Part shown: piece after piece, positions 1 to 10,401 of the stretch | Numbering within the stretch: position 1 is the first letter of the stretch | Layout of the letters: the number at the start of each line of letters is the position of its first letter | From: Tranquillimonas rosea | GTDB lineage: Bacteria > Pseudomonadota > Alphaproteobacteria > Rhodobacterales > Rhodobacteraceae | DNA: 64,000 nucleotides | Assembly (NCBI RefSeq): GCF_900111315.1 | Contig: NZ_FOGU01000005.1 | Coordinates: 248,001 to 312,000 of the forward strand | Direction of reading: 5' to 3' | Notes under the pieces: generated by a model | Told to the model about the DNA's origin: nothing | The model's database searches: none | The model's input: the letters and a program-made list of their open reading frames with translations, nothing else | Made by a program: the position numbers and the translations under genes

Positions 1-289
1 CCTCGGCGGGATCCTCCATCTGCTCGCACACGGCGACGCGGAATCCCTTGCGGATCAGCGTCAGCAGATAGCCTTCGGCCGCATGGACGGGGACGCCGCA
101 CATGGGGATGTCGTCGCCCTCGTGCTTGCCGCGCTTGGTCAGGGCGATGTCCAGTGCCTCGGCGGCGGCGACTGCGTCGCCGAAGAACAGTTCGTAGAAA
201 TCCCCCATGCGATAGAACAGCAGCGCCTGGGGATGTTCGGCCTTGATCTCGAGATACTGCGCCATCATCGGCGTCACTGCGCTGGACAA
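1..289 (-). CDS. mutS: DNA mismatch repair protein MutS, N-terminal part (runs off the left edge)
   Basis: The reverse strand encodes the mismatch-recognition N-terminus of Mut[16 protein letters not shown], then [12 protein letters not shown] and [16 protein letters not shown], which are hallmark MutS domain I stretches containing the Phe-x-Glu wedge region. MutS binds mispairs and recruits MutL in post-replicative repair. I place the start at a TTG at 289 because GGAGGGG lies six bases upstream; a GTG at 277 (giving MTPMMAQY) is the alternative. Only about 96 codons are in the window, so the ATPase domain is not seen. Confidence 0.9.
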   Translation of the reverse strand, partial: MSSAVTPMMAQYLEIKAEHPQALLFYRMGDFYELFFGDAVAAAEALDIALTKRGKHEGDDIPMCGVPVHAAEGYLLTLIRKGFRVAVCEQMEDPAE

Positions 290-349
290 CCCGCCCCTCC
301 GTCTCGCCTGGGTTCGCGTCGTCTATCACCGTGGCGCGGGGCCGGAAAG

Positions 350-877
350 TCAGCGGGCGGCGGCTTCGGCCTCCTCGAGCATCTTCATCGCCTCGTCGGC
401 CTCGCCACGCCCGACGATGTTGAAGGGCCGCTCGATCATGCGATTGTAGGTGTGAAAGAACTCTTCCATGTCCCAGGCAAAGCCTTGCCGCATCTGCGAC
501 AGCGTATCGACCCCCTGGAATATGCGCGACATGTTCGCCACCGCGACCACACGATCGTTGCGGGCCATCTTGCCGTCCTCGTCGTTCTCCATCTTCAGCA
601 CGCCGATCAGTCGCGACTCGATCAGCGCGCCGGCGGGCACGCCGCCCGCGGTCACCAGGACGATGTCCAGGGCATCGCCATCCGGGGCCTTTGTCGCGGG
701 CACGAAACCGAAGCTGAAGGGAAAGATCTGCCCCTCGGGCAGTTCAAGCGAGATGCGGAACAGACCGCTGGGGTCGATGTCGTATTTGTGCCGGCTGCCC
801 TTGGGCGTCTCGACGAAGACATTGATCGCGCCGTTCTCGGTGCGCGGCGAGGCCGCGTTGATGGCGTCCAGAAACAT
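350..877 (-). CDS. ppa: Soluble inorganic pyrophosphatase (class I family)
   Basis: A 175-residue protein with the class I pyrophosphatase layout: VFVETPKGSRHKYDID near the N-terminus, the metal-binding loop DGDALDIVLV (family form D-G-D-P-L-D), and KMARNDRVVAVA. These enzymes hydrolyse PPi to drive biosynthetic reactions. The length matches the family. The DGDALDI loop has Ala where Pro is usual, and the middle is somewhat diverged, so this may be a second PPase-like paralogue rather than the housekeeping enzyme. A Shine-Dalgarno GGAGGGA precedes the ATG at 877. It lies just upstream of mutS in the same orientation. Confidence 0.85.
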   Translation of the reverse strand: MFLDAINAASPRTENGAINVFVETPKGSRHKYDIDPSGLFRISLELPEGQIFPFSFGFVPATKAPDGDALDIVLVTAGGVPAGALIESRLIGVLKMENDEDGKMARNDRVVAVANMSRIFQGVDTLSQMRQGFAWDMEEFFHTYNRMIERPFNIVGRGEADEAMKMLEEAEAAAR

Positions 878-941
878 GGGCCGTCCCTCCGAAATCCCGT
901 ATCCCGAGAGAATCTAGCGCGAACGCTCGCACGGCCACCCG

Positions 942-2207
942 TCAGGCTTGTTGACGCTCCAGCCGCTCGCCGATCCGGGCGCGGACGAGGTCGACGTGAA
1001 GCCGCGCGGTATAGGCATAGTGCCGGTAGGCCAGCGGCAGGCGCAGCTGGGCGATGGTGCCGTCGATCTCGTCCAGCCGCCGCTGCAGAGCCTCCAGCCG
1101 GCCGGCATCCTCGGTCTCGCGAGCCTCGGCGTCGATATCCAGGATCTCGCGATAATGGTGATAGACCTGCGCGCGCATCCGCCACTGGTAGAGACCGGGG
1201 ATCGACCGCAGCAGTGGCAGCAGCAGGAACACGATGGGCAGAAGCAGGATCGCGAAGCGGTTGACCTGCGCGACCATCCAGTAGGGCAGGAAGGACGACA
1301 GCGGGCTGGGCCCCGTTCGGATCAGGTCGCGGGCATAGACATCCAGCGGCATCGTCACGCCCGCTGTCGTGGGAAAACTCTGCTCGTCGGTGATCTGGTC
1401 GCGCCCCGAGTGGATCTCGCGCGCCGCCATCACCAGCCGGTCCACCAGGGAAGGGTGCAGATCCGCGTCCGCCACCAGACGCGCCACCATCGCCAGCAGC
1501 GGGGTCGGCGCGTCGGGCCGCGGCGGCGCCAGCGACACGGCCGCCGCGGGCAGGCTCACGACTTCGGAATGCTGGACACGGCGGGACAGCGACTCGAGGT
1601 AGTCGAGCCGCATCAGCGTGACGCTCGTATCGGCGAAAAGCGGCTCGAGATACGGCGCGGTCAGCGGTGCCACGAAAAAGGCCGCGTCGGCCGCGCCCGA
1701 GAGCAGCGCTTCGGCACCGTCCGCACCGCCGCGTGGCACCAGCGTGTTGGCGCCTTCAGGCACCCCGCTCGCCGCCAGCAGCGACCGGACGGCGGCCCGC
1801 GTGCCCGACCCCTGGCCGCCGATGGCCAGCCGCAGGTCGCGCCACGCCCCCGGGTTTCGAGGAATCGCCGCATCGGCCCGCGCAAAGACGAACAGCGGTT
1901 CGTGGAACACCGCTCCCAACGCCTCGGTCCCCTGCGGTGCCAGGATGCCACCCTGCAGCAGCGCCACGTCCGCGCGCCCCTCGGCCAGCAGCGCCGCGTT
2001 CTCGACCGACCCGGCGCTGTCCAGGATCGTCACGTCGATGCCGTCGCGCGCCAGGATGTCGGCATAGCGCTCGGCAAGGGCCGCATAGCCGCCGCCTGGC
2101 GTGCCCGCCGCGAAGCTGAGCGATTTCGGCGGAATCAGGTCGCGCCCCAGCAGCCAGATCGCCACCAGCGCGACAAGGACGCCCAGGGTTCCCGCAAGCA
2201 CTCGCAT
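942..2207 (-). CDS. TAXI-family (NMT1-like) solute-binding protein, anchored in the membrane at both ends
   Basis: This 421-residue protein starts with a hydrophobic anchor (residues 1-20), followed by the TAXI/NMT1 binding fold: FAAGTPGGGYAALAERYADIL, then AEGRADVALLQGG, then AIGGQGSGTRAAVRSLL. Such proteins bind organic ligands for TRAP uptake. Unusually, a second strong membrane helix (about 317-335) is followed by a charged, probably helical tail of about 85 residues. No TRAP membrane subunits are adjacent. I chose the ATG at 2207 because AGGAAA precedes it; an ATG at 2234 lacks a ribosome site. The ligand is unknown. Confidence 0.8.
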   Translation of the reverse strand: MRVLAGTLGVLVALVAIWLLGRDLIPPKSLSFAAGTPGGGYAALAERYADILARDGIDVTILDSAGSVENAALLAEGRADVALLQGGILAPQGTEALGAVFHEPLFVFARADAAIPRNPGAWRDLRLAIGGQGSGTRAAVRSLLAASGVPEGANTLVPRGGADGAEALLSGAADAAFFVAPLTAPYLEPLFADTSVTLMRLDYLESLSRRVQHSEVVSLPAAAVSLAPPRPDAPTPLLAMVARLVADADLHPSLVDRLVMAAREIHSGRDQITDEQSFPTTAGVTMPLDVYARDLIRTGPSPLSSFLPYWMVAQVNRFAILLLPIVFLLLPLLRSIPGLYQWRMRAQVYHHYREILDIDAEARETEDAGRLEALQRRLDEIDGTIAQLRLPLAYRHYAYTARLHVDLVRARIGERLERQQA

Positions 2208-2378
2208 GGGGTTTCCTAGCGAAATGTCACGCATGAGAGAAGCTGGCGTGAGGTCGCGGGCGGACTCGCCCCGCACCTGTGACGCCCGCACCGCAATCGC
2301 CCGGAAGGCTGGTCACTTTTCCGGTGGCACCCGCGCGGCGCTTCGTGCCAGCTAGGAGCCGGAGACGAGGAGGGGATT

Positions 2379-4631
<2,253 letters not shown>

Positions 4632-4635
4632 TGCC

Positions 4636-5511
4636 GTGACGATCTGGAATTTCGGCTCGATCAACGCCGACTGCGTCTACGCCGTGCCCCACGCGCCCGC
4701 TCCGGGCGAGACGATCGCGGCCCGCGCCCTGACCCACGGTCTGGGCGGCAAGGGCGCCAACCAGTCCGTCGCCGCCGCCCGCGCCGGCGCCACGGTGCAT
4801 CATATCGGCGGCGTGGGCCCCGACGGCCAATGGGCCGTCGACCGCCTCGCCGCGGCGGGCGTAAACACCGCCCATGTCCACCCGGGCGACATGCCAACCG
4901 GCCATGCGATCATCACCGTGGCCGACGACGGCGAGAACACGATCGTCATCTTCGCCGGCGCCAATGCAGCGACGAGCCCGGCCCGCATCGCCGAGGCCCT
5001 CTCGGGCGCCGCGCCGGACGATCTCCTGCTGCTTCAGAACGAGACGACCTGCCAGGTCGAGGCCGCCCGCATCGCCGACGAGAAGGGCCTGCGCGTGGTC
5101 TATTCCGCCGCCCCGTTCGACGCCGAGGCCGTGCGCGCAGTGATGCCCTACGTCTATCTCCTGGTGATGAACGAGGGCGAGGCGGCAGCGCTGACCGCCG
5201 CGCTCGGCCGGGATCTCGCCGATCTCGACGTGCCGGCGATTCTCGTCACGCGGGGGGCCGACGGCGCGGACTGGATCACGCCGGGGACCGGCGAACGGGT
5301 GAGCGTGCCTGCGCCGCGGGTCACGCCGGTGGACACGACGGGCGCCGGGGACACCTTCACCGGTTACCTCGCCGCGGGCCTCGATACCGGACACCCGCCG
5401 GGCGAGGCGATGGCGCTGGCCGCCGCCGCTGCGGCGCTCCAGGTCCAAAGGCCCGGCGCCGCCGACGCCATTCCCTCCCGCGACGAGGTCGACGCGTCCA
5501 GGACCGACTGA
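4636..5511 (+). CDS. PfkB-family carbohydrate kinase, ribokinase-like
   Basis: A 291-residue kinase with both PfkB signatures: GGKGANQSVAAARAGA near residue 38 and DTTGAGDTFTGYLAAGL near the C-terminus, with the catalytic Asp in GAGD. The N-terminal NFGSINADCVY is typical of ribokinases, which phosphorylate ribose at O5. The start is a GTG five bases after the maeB stop, so the two are probably cotranscribed. No ribose transporter is adjacent, so the sugar is not fixed by context; a nucleoside or other pentose kinase is possible. Confidence 0.8.
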   Translation: MTIWNFGSINADCVYAVPHAPAPGETIAARALTHGLGGKGANQSVAAARAGATVHHIGGVGPDGQWAVDRLAAAGVNTAHVHPGDMPTGHAIITVADDGENTIVIFAGANAATSPARIAEALSGAAPDDLLLLQNETTCQVEAARIADEKGLRVVYSAAPFDAEAVRAVMPYVYLLVMNEGEAAALTAALGRDLADLDVPAILVTRGADGADWITPGTGERVSVPAPRVTPVDTTGAGDTFTGYLAAGLDTGHPPGEAMALAAAAAALQVQRPGAADAIPSRDEVDASRTD

Positions 5512-5535
5512 ACCCTTCTTCTGCCATCAAATATC

Positions 5536-5570
5536 TCGGGTTCGTGGGGGCAGCGCCCCCACGAACCCGA
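5536..5570. terminator. 16-bp perfect palindrome between convergent genes, likely bidirectional terminator
   Basis: The arms at 5536-5551 and 5555-5570 are perfect inverted repeats of 16 bp around a three-base loop, rich in G/C. It lies between the 3' ends of the kinase gene (+) and msrA (-), where it would end both transcripts. No clear T-run follows on either strand, so it may also be a dispersed intergenic palindrome. Confidence 0.7.
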
Positions 5571-5574
5571 CAGC

Positions 5575-6219
5575 TCAGGATCCGACAAACGGCGCGTCGT
5601 CGCCCCAAAGCTCACGCACTCTCTGGTCGCGACCGCAGCCTTCGCGATAACGCTCATAGGCGACCTTCTTGGGCACCGCGAGGCCGACGGACGACACCGC
5701 GAGCCGGTCGTCGCTCTTGTAATAGTCCTGGTGGTAGTCGCCCACGGGATAGAACTCGCCCGCGTCGCGGATCGGGGTGACGATCTCCTGGCCCAGCTCC
5801 TGTTCCGCGGCGGCCTTGGCGGCTTCGGCGGCCTGACGTTGCTGGGGATTCTGGACGAAAATCGCCGTGGTGTATTCGCGGCCGCGGTCGCAGAATTGGC
5901 CGCCGGCGTCGGTCGGGTCGATCGAGCGGAAGAACAGGTCGGCGAGCTGGCGGTAGCTGACGGTGCCGGGGTCGTAGGGGATGCGCGCGGCTTCGATGTG
6001 GTCGCCCGAGCTGCGGTATTCCGGGTTCGGCGTGGTACCGCCGGTAAAGCCCGACACGACGTCGCCGACGCCCTGGACCTTCTCGAAATCGGCTTCGACG
6101 CACCAGAAACAGCCGCCGGCGAAGACCGCCGTCTCGGTGCCCTGAGCGCTTGCGAGGCCCGGCGCGGCGAGGCCCAGGGCGAGGGTCGCGGTCAGGGCGA
6201 AGGGGGTCTTTGATGTCAT
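5575..6219 (-). CDS. msrA: Peptide methionine sulfoxide reductase MsrA, exported form
   Basis: The 214-residue product begins with a Sec signal peptide (about 1-26, ending SAQ) and continues with the MsrA active-site motif GCFWCVEADFEKVQGV (catalytic Cys37). Further family features are SGFTGG, DPTDAGGQFCDRG and GDYHQDYY. MsrA reduces methionine-S-sulfoxide in oxidised proteins; the signal peptide points to a periplasmic repair role. The start at 6219 has AAGGAGGAGCC immediately upstream. The reading frame stays open far upstream, but nothing there resembles MsrA. It is divergent from the aldehyde dehydrogenase gene. Confidence 0.93.
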   Translation of the reverse strand: MTSKTPFALTATLALGLAAPGLASAQGTETAVFAGGCFWCVEADFEKVQGVGDVVSGFTGGTTPNPEYRSSGDHIEAARIPYDPGTVSYRQLADLFFRSIDPTDAGGQFCDRGREYTTAIFVQNPQQRQAAEAAKAAAEQELGQEIVTPIRDAGEFYPVGDYHQDYYKSDDRLAVSSVGLAVPKKVAYERYREGCGRDQRVRELWGDDAPFVGS

Positions 6220-6314
6220 GGTGGCTCCTCCTTGCGGTTCGACGGGGATGGTGTGGCGGCCCCCGGCCCGTGGCAACTGAGGCCTTCGTGAGATCACGCA
6301 AGGGTGACACCGGA

Positions 6315-6343
6315 CGTGCACGGGGCGTGCACCGCGCGTGCAC
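6315..6343 (+). repeat. Three CGTGCAC repeats phased at exactly 11 bp
   Basis: CGTGCAC occurs at 6315, 6326 and 6337, each holding the palindrome GTGCAC, so the same face of the helix repeats once per turn. It lies in the 222-bp spacer between divergent msrA and the ALDH7-type gene. This layout suits cooperative binding of a regulator, but no regulator is identified. Confidence 0.5.
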
Positions 6344-6441
6344 AAAGCGGCATACGATCGCGGGCCGGGTTTGCCCATCGCGCAGCGACCGGGCATCGTG
6401 CGGCCAACGACCGATCCATGCCCCATCCGAAGGTGAGCCCG

Positions 6442-7965
6442 ATGACCGACATGCCCCGTACCTCCCCCGATCACGCCGCCGTCCTGCGCGCCGCCGGACT
6501 GTCCGAGGCACGGCTGTCGCGCGGGACATTGTCGGTCCGGTCGCCCATCGACCGCACCGAGGTGGCCCGGCTGACCGAGACGCGGCCCGACGAGATGCCC
6601 GACGTCATCGCCCGCGCCACGGCCGCCTTCCGCCACTGGCGCAGCGTCCCCGCGCCGCGCCGGGGAGAGCTGGTGCGGCTGTTGGGCGAAGAGCTGCGCG
6701 CGGCGAAGCAGGCGCTGGGCGACGTGGTCACGCTCGAGGCCGGCAAGGTCGTGTCGGAGGGGCTGGGCGAGGTGCAGGAAATGATCGACATCTGCGACTT
6801 CGCGCTGGGCCAGTCGCGGCAGCTCTACGGGCTGACCATCGCGTCCGAGCGTCCCGGCCACCGGATGAGCGAGACCTGGCATCCGATGGGCCCCTGCGGC
6901 GTCATCACGGCGTTCAACTTTCCCGTCGCCCCGTGGGCCTGGAACGCCGCGCTGGCGCTGGTCTGCGGCGACCCGGTGATCTGGAAGCCGAGCGAGCGGA
7001 CGCCGCTGACCGCGCTGACCGTGCTGGAGATCTTCAAGCGGGCGGTCGCGCGGTTCGGAGAGGACGCGCCCGATGACCTGCTGCAGGTGGTCGTCGGCGG
7101 GGCCGAGGTGGGCGAGGCGCTGGTGACGTCGCGCGACGTGCCGATCCTGTCGGCCACCGGATCGACGGCCATGGGCCGCGCCGTCGGGCCGAAGGTGACG
7201 GAGCGGTTCGGCCGCCCGATCCTGGAGCTGGGCGGCAACAACGCGATGATCGTGGCGCCGTCGGCGGATCTGGACATGGCGGTGCGGGCCATCGTGTTCT
7301 CGGCCGTGGGCACCGCGGGGCAGCGCTGCACCTCGCTGCGCCGGCTGATCGTGCACGAGTCGATCCGCGAAGAGCTGGTCGCGCGGCTGAAACAGGCCTA
7401 CGGATCGCTCCGGATCGGCGACCCGCGCGAAAAGGGCATGCTGGTCGGGCCGCTGATCGGGCCCGAGGCGCTGGAGGCGATGCGGGCCGCGCTGTCGGCG
7501 GCCGAGGGCGAGGGCGGCACCGTCCACGGGGGCGGCAGCGTGACCGAGGGCGTGCCCGACGGGGTCTATGTCGCCCCCGCGCTGGTCGAGATGCCGGACC
7601 AGACCGAGACCGTCTGCACCGAGACCTTCGCGCCGATCCTCTATGTCATGGGCTACGAGACCCTCGATCAGGCGATCGCGATGCACAACGACGTGCCGCA
7701 GGGCCTGTCCTCGTGTATCTTCACCCTGGATCTGCGCGAGGCCGAGACATTCCTGTCGGCCACCGGGTCGGATTGCGGAATCGCCAACGTGAATATCGGC
7801 CCGTCCGGCGCCGAGATCGGCGGCGCCTTCGGGGGCGAAAAGGACACGGGCGGCGGGCGCGAGAGCGGGTCGGACGCCTGGAAGGGTTACATGCGGCGGC
7901 AGACGAGCACGGTGAACTTCTCGACCGAGATGCCGCTGGCACAGGGCGTGACCTTCGACATCTGA
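6442..7965 (+). CDS. Aldehyde dehydrogenase, ALDH7 (antiquitin / aminoadipate-semialdehyde dehydrogenase) type
   Basis: A 507-residue NAD-dependent aldehyde dehydrogenase with catalytic Glu262 (ILELGGNNA) and Cys296 (GQRCTSLRRL). The C-terminal stretch GGEKDTGGGRESGSDAWKGY followed by MRRQTSTVNFS is characteristic of ALDH7, the family that oxidises L-aminoadipate-6-semialdehyde in lysine/pipecolate breakdown. Here it heads an island with an imino-acid epimerase, an FAD dehydrogenase and a DHDPS-like lyase, where the expected last enzyme would be a 2-ketoglutarate semialdehyde dehydrogenase. It may fill that role or point to a pipecolate-like substrate. I chose ATG 6442 because AAGGTGA lies five bases upstream. 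Confidence 0.85.
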   Translation: MTDMPRTSPDHAAVLRAAGLSEARLSRGTLSVRSPIDRTEVARLTETRPDEMPDVIARATAAFRHWRSVPAPRRGELVRLLGEELRAAKQALGDVVTLEAGKVVSEGLGEVQEMIDICDFALGQSRQLYGLTIASERPGHRMSETWHPMGPCGVITAFNFPVAPWAWNAALALVCGDPVIWKPSERTPLTALTVLEIFKRAVARFGEDAPDDLLQVVVGGAEVGEALVTSRDVPILSATGSTAMGRAVGPKVTERFGRPILELGGNNAMIVAPSADLDMAVRAIVFSAVGTAGQRCTSLRRLIVHESIREELVARLKQAYGSLRIGDPREKGMLVGPLIGPEALEAMRAALSAAEGEGGTVHGGGSVTEGVPDGVYVAPALVEMPDQTETVCTETFAPILYVMGYETLDQAIAMHNDVPQGLSSCIFTLDLREAETFLSATGSDCGIANVNIGPSGAEIGGAFGGEKDTGGGRESGSDAWKGYMRRQTSTVNFSTEMPLAQGVTFDI

Positions 7966-7971
7966 CCGGTC

Positions 7972-8967
7972 TCAGCCCGCGCGCAATGGAGCGAGCCGGG
8001 TGGCGCTGTCGGGATTCAGCGCGCCCTCGGGCATCCGGCCGGCCAGCAGCGCCTCGACCTGTCGGACGGTGTCGAACGCCTGGTGCGCGATGGCCGGCGG
8101 GGTGAGCCCGCCGGTGTGGGGCGTGGCGATCACGTCGTCGCGGCGGGCTAGGGCCGGGTTGGGCATCTGGTCGGGCGCGCGGCCCACGTCCATCGCCGCG
8201 CCGGCGATCCCGCCGCAGTCCAGCGCGGCGGCGAGCGCGTCCTCGTCCACCAGCTCGCCCCGCGAGAGGTTGATGAAGAACGCGTCGGACCGCATCCGCG
8301 CCAGCGCGTCGGCGTCGATGAGGTTCTCGGTCTCGGCATTGGCCACGGCGAGGCAGACGACGAAATCGGACCGCGCCATCAGAGACCCGAAATCGGTCTG
8401 TTCGATCCCGGATTCGTCGATGCGGCTGTGGGGATCGGTGACGAGGATGTGCATCCCCAGCGCGGCGGCGACGCGGGCCAGCCGCTGCCCGATCTCGCCA
8501 TAGCCGATCACGCCGAGGGTCGCCCCGGCAAGCTGCACGCCCATCCGCGCCTCGGGCGCCGCGCCGCCGCGATAGGCCAGGGCGCTGCGGGTCACGCCCC
8601 GCCCGAGATCCACCATGTAGCCAAGCGCCAGTTCCGCCACCGCCGGCGCGAAGCCCGGCGTGGCATGGGTCACGAGGATGCCGGCGGCGCTGGCGGCGGT
8701 GATGTCGATGTTGCGCACGTCCACCGCGCATCTGAGGACCGCGCCGATCCCTTCGGCCTGTGCGAAGACCGGGGCCGGGCAGGCGGTCTGCCGGTCGGTG
8801 ATGACGATACCGCATCCCGCCGCCGCGCCGGGCAGCGTGTCGGCGTCCAGCACGGCGCCGGTGTCGTTGATCCGTACCTCGGCGTGCTGTCGCAGGGCGT
8901 CCAGCGCCTCTTGCGGATAGTAGTTCGCCAGCATCTCGGGCGTGTGGGTCAGGAAAACGCGGGTCAT
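7972..8967 (-). CDS. D-2-hydroxyacid dehydrogenase family protein (SerA-like)
   Basis: This 331-residue protein has the NAD-binding motif LGVIGYGEIGQRLARVAAALG (about 151-171), the substrate/catalytic Arg236 in FINLSRGELVDEDAL, and His284 in ATPHTGGLTP. Members reduce 2-keto acids or oxidise D-2-hydroxyacids. The segment that normally carries the catalytic Glu (DVFxxEP) reads DVGRAPDQMP, lacking that acid. The gene is convergent with the ALDH7 gene, which ends only six bases away, and divergent from the FAD dehydrogenase across a spacer that carries a candidate operator. The start at 8967 gives a family-like N-terminus. The substrate is unknown. Confidence 0.8.
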   Translation of the reverse strand: MTRVFLTHTPEMLANYYPQEALDALRQHAEVRINDTGAVLDADTLPGAAAGCGIVITDRQTACPAPVFAQAEGIGAVLRCAVDVRNIDITAASAAGILVTHATPGFAPAVAELALGYMVDLGRGVTRSALAYRGGAAPEARMGVQLAGATLGVIGYGEIGQRLARVAAALGMHILVTDPHSRIDESGIEQTDFGSLMARSDFVVCLAVANAETENLIDADALARMRSDAFFINLSRGELVDEDALAAALDCGGIAGAAMDVGRAPDQMPNPALARRDDVIATPHTGGLTPPAIAHQAFDTVRQVEALLAGRMPEGALNPDSATRLAPLRAG

Positions 8968-9087
8968 GGCACTCTCGTCGTCGGGGACACGGGGCGGGAT
9001 GGCCGAGCGGTAGCAGAAAGCGGGCCGGGTGCGCGAGCGGTGCGGCAAGACTTGAGGCGAAGGTCGGGGCGTGGCATGGCGAGCACG

Positions 9088-9097
9088 TTGTCGACAA
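9088..9097. promoter_or_regulatory. Candidate operator TTGTCGACAA for the GntR-type regulator
   Basis: A perfect 10-bp palindrome sits in the divergent spacer between the hydroxyacid dehydrogenase and the FAD dehydrogenase, followed by an A-rich run that could hold a -10 box. FCD-type GntR proteins often bind TNGT..ACNA-like palindromes, and eight of the ten bases recur at 12357-12364 upstream of the TRAP genes. The pairing with this regulator is inference. Confidence 0.45.
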
Positions 9098-9152
9098 TAA
9101 AAATGCACCGGGCCGGCCGCGTTTACGCCGTCCGGCCAAAGAGAGGTCGCAC

Positions 9153-10391
9153 ATGACCGAAGAGATCGCCGTCATCGGCGCGGGCGTGGTCGGCGTGAGC
9201 ATCGCGCTGGAGCTGGCGCGGCGCGGCCATGAGGTGACGCTGATCGACCGGGCGGGCGTCGCGGCCCAGGCCTCGCGCGGGAATGCCGGGGCCTTCGCCT
9301 TTTCCGACATCATTCCGCTGGCCACCCCCGGTGTCGTCACCAAGGCGCCTAAATGGCTGCTGGATCCGACCGGGCCGCTGTCCGTGCCGCCGGCCTATTT
9401 CCCGCGGCTTCTGCCCTGGCTCGTCCGGTTCTGGCGGGCCAGCTGGCGCGACCGCTATGCCGCGTCGGTGTCGGCGCAGGCGGCGCTGATGGGGCGGTCC
9501 TCGGACGCGCTGGAGCGGCTGGTGACGCGGCACGGGCTGGAGCGGGTCCTGCGGCGCGAGGGGCAGCTGAAGCTCTATGAAAGCGCCGCGGCGTACAGGG
9601 CGGACGCGCACGAACGGGCGGCGCAGGCGGCCCATGGCGTGCGGACCGTGCCGGTCGAGGGGCTGGGCGCGCTGGCCGAGATCCAGCCGGGCCTGTCGGA
9701 CCGGTTCACCCACGGCACCTTTGCGCCCGACTGGCTGAACGTGACCGACCCAGCGCTCTGGACCGAGCGGCTGGCCGAACTGCTGGTGCAGGCGGGCGGG
9801 ACGATCCGGACGGCCGCCGTGACGGCGCTGGAGCGGGGGCCCGCCGGCGTGACCCTGCGCACCGATGGTGCCGACATCACAGCGCGCCGGGTGGTCGTCG
9901 CGGCGGGGGCGTGGTCGCATCACCTGAGCCGCACGCTGGGCGACCGGCTGCCGCTGGAGACCGAGCGCGGCTACAACACGACCCTGCCCATGGGGGCGGC
10001 GGACGTGCGGACGCAGCTGACCTTCGCGGCGCACGGCTTCGTGGTCTCGCGCATCGGGGACCGGGTGCGCGTGGGCGGCGCGGTCGAGCTGGGCGGGCTG
10101 GACCGGCCGCCGGACATGCGCCGGGCCGAGGTGATGCTGGACAAGGCACGGGGCTTCCTTCCGACGTTGGGGTCCGAGGCGGGGGAGCAATGGATGGGCT
10201 TCCGCCCGTCGATGCCCGACAGCCTGCCGGTGATCGGACCGGCGCCGGGCGCGGCGGAGGTGATCTATGCCTTCGGGCACGGGCATCTCGGCTTGACCCA
10301 GTCGGCGGGAACGGCGGAACTGGTGGCCGACCTTGTGGACGGACGCGAGCCGGGGCTGGACCTTGCCCCCTTCCGCCCCGGCCGGTTCTGA
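9153..10391 (+). CDS. FAD-dependent D-amino-acid / D-hydroxyproline dehydrogenase (DadA-like)
   Basis: A 412-residue DAO-family flavoprotein. The N-terminal dinucleotide-binding motif is VIGAGVVGVSIALELARRGH ending in an acidic residue for FAD ribose, and the C-terminal FAD loop is MPDSLPVIGPAPG followed by YAFGHGHLGLTQSAGT. Family members oxidise D-amino or imino acids and pass electrons to the respiratory chain. The gene sits ten bases upstream of a 4-hydroxyproline epimerase, so cis-4-hydroxy-D-proline is a sensible substrate; pipecolate is an alternative given the ALDH7 gene nearby. GAGAGG precedes the ATG by about six bases. First gene of the likely operon. Confidence 0.85.
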   Translation: MTEEIAVIGAGVVGVSIALELARRGHEVTLIDRAGVAAQASRGNAGAFAFSDIIPLATPGVVTKAPKWLLDPTGPLSVPPAYFPRLLPWLVRFWRASWRDRYAASVSAQAALMGRSSDALERLVTRHGLERVLRREGQLKLYESAAAYRADAHERAAQAAHGVRTVPVEGLGALAEIQPGLSDRFTHGTFAPDWLNVTDPALWTERLAELLVQAGGTIRTAAVTALERGPAGVTLRTDGADITARRVVVAAGAWSHHLSRTLGDRLPLETERGYNTTLPMGAADVRTQLTFAAHGFVVSRIGDRVRVGGAVELGGLDRPPDMRRAEVMLDKARGFLPTLGSEAGEQWMGFRPSMPDSLPVIGPAPGAAEVIYAFGHGHLGLTQSAGTAELVADLVDGREPGLDLAPFRPGRF

Positions 10392-10401
10392 GGGGCGCGG
10401 G

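Noticed and set aside
6220-7686. Minus-strand extension of msrA over the aldehyde dehydrogenase gene (703 codons in all)
   Set aside because: The MsrA signal peptide and a strong ribosome site place the start at 6219; the upstream part is antisense to a well-defined ALDH.
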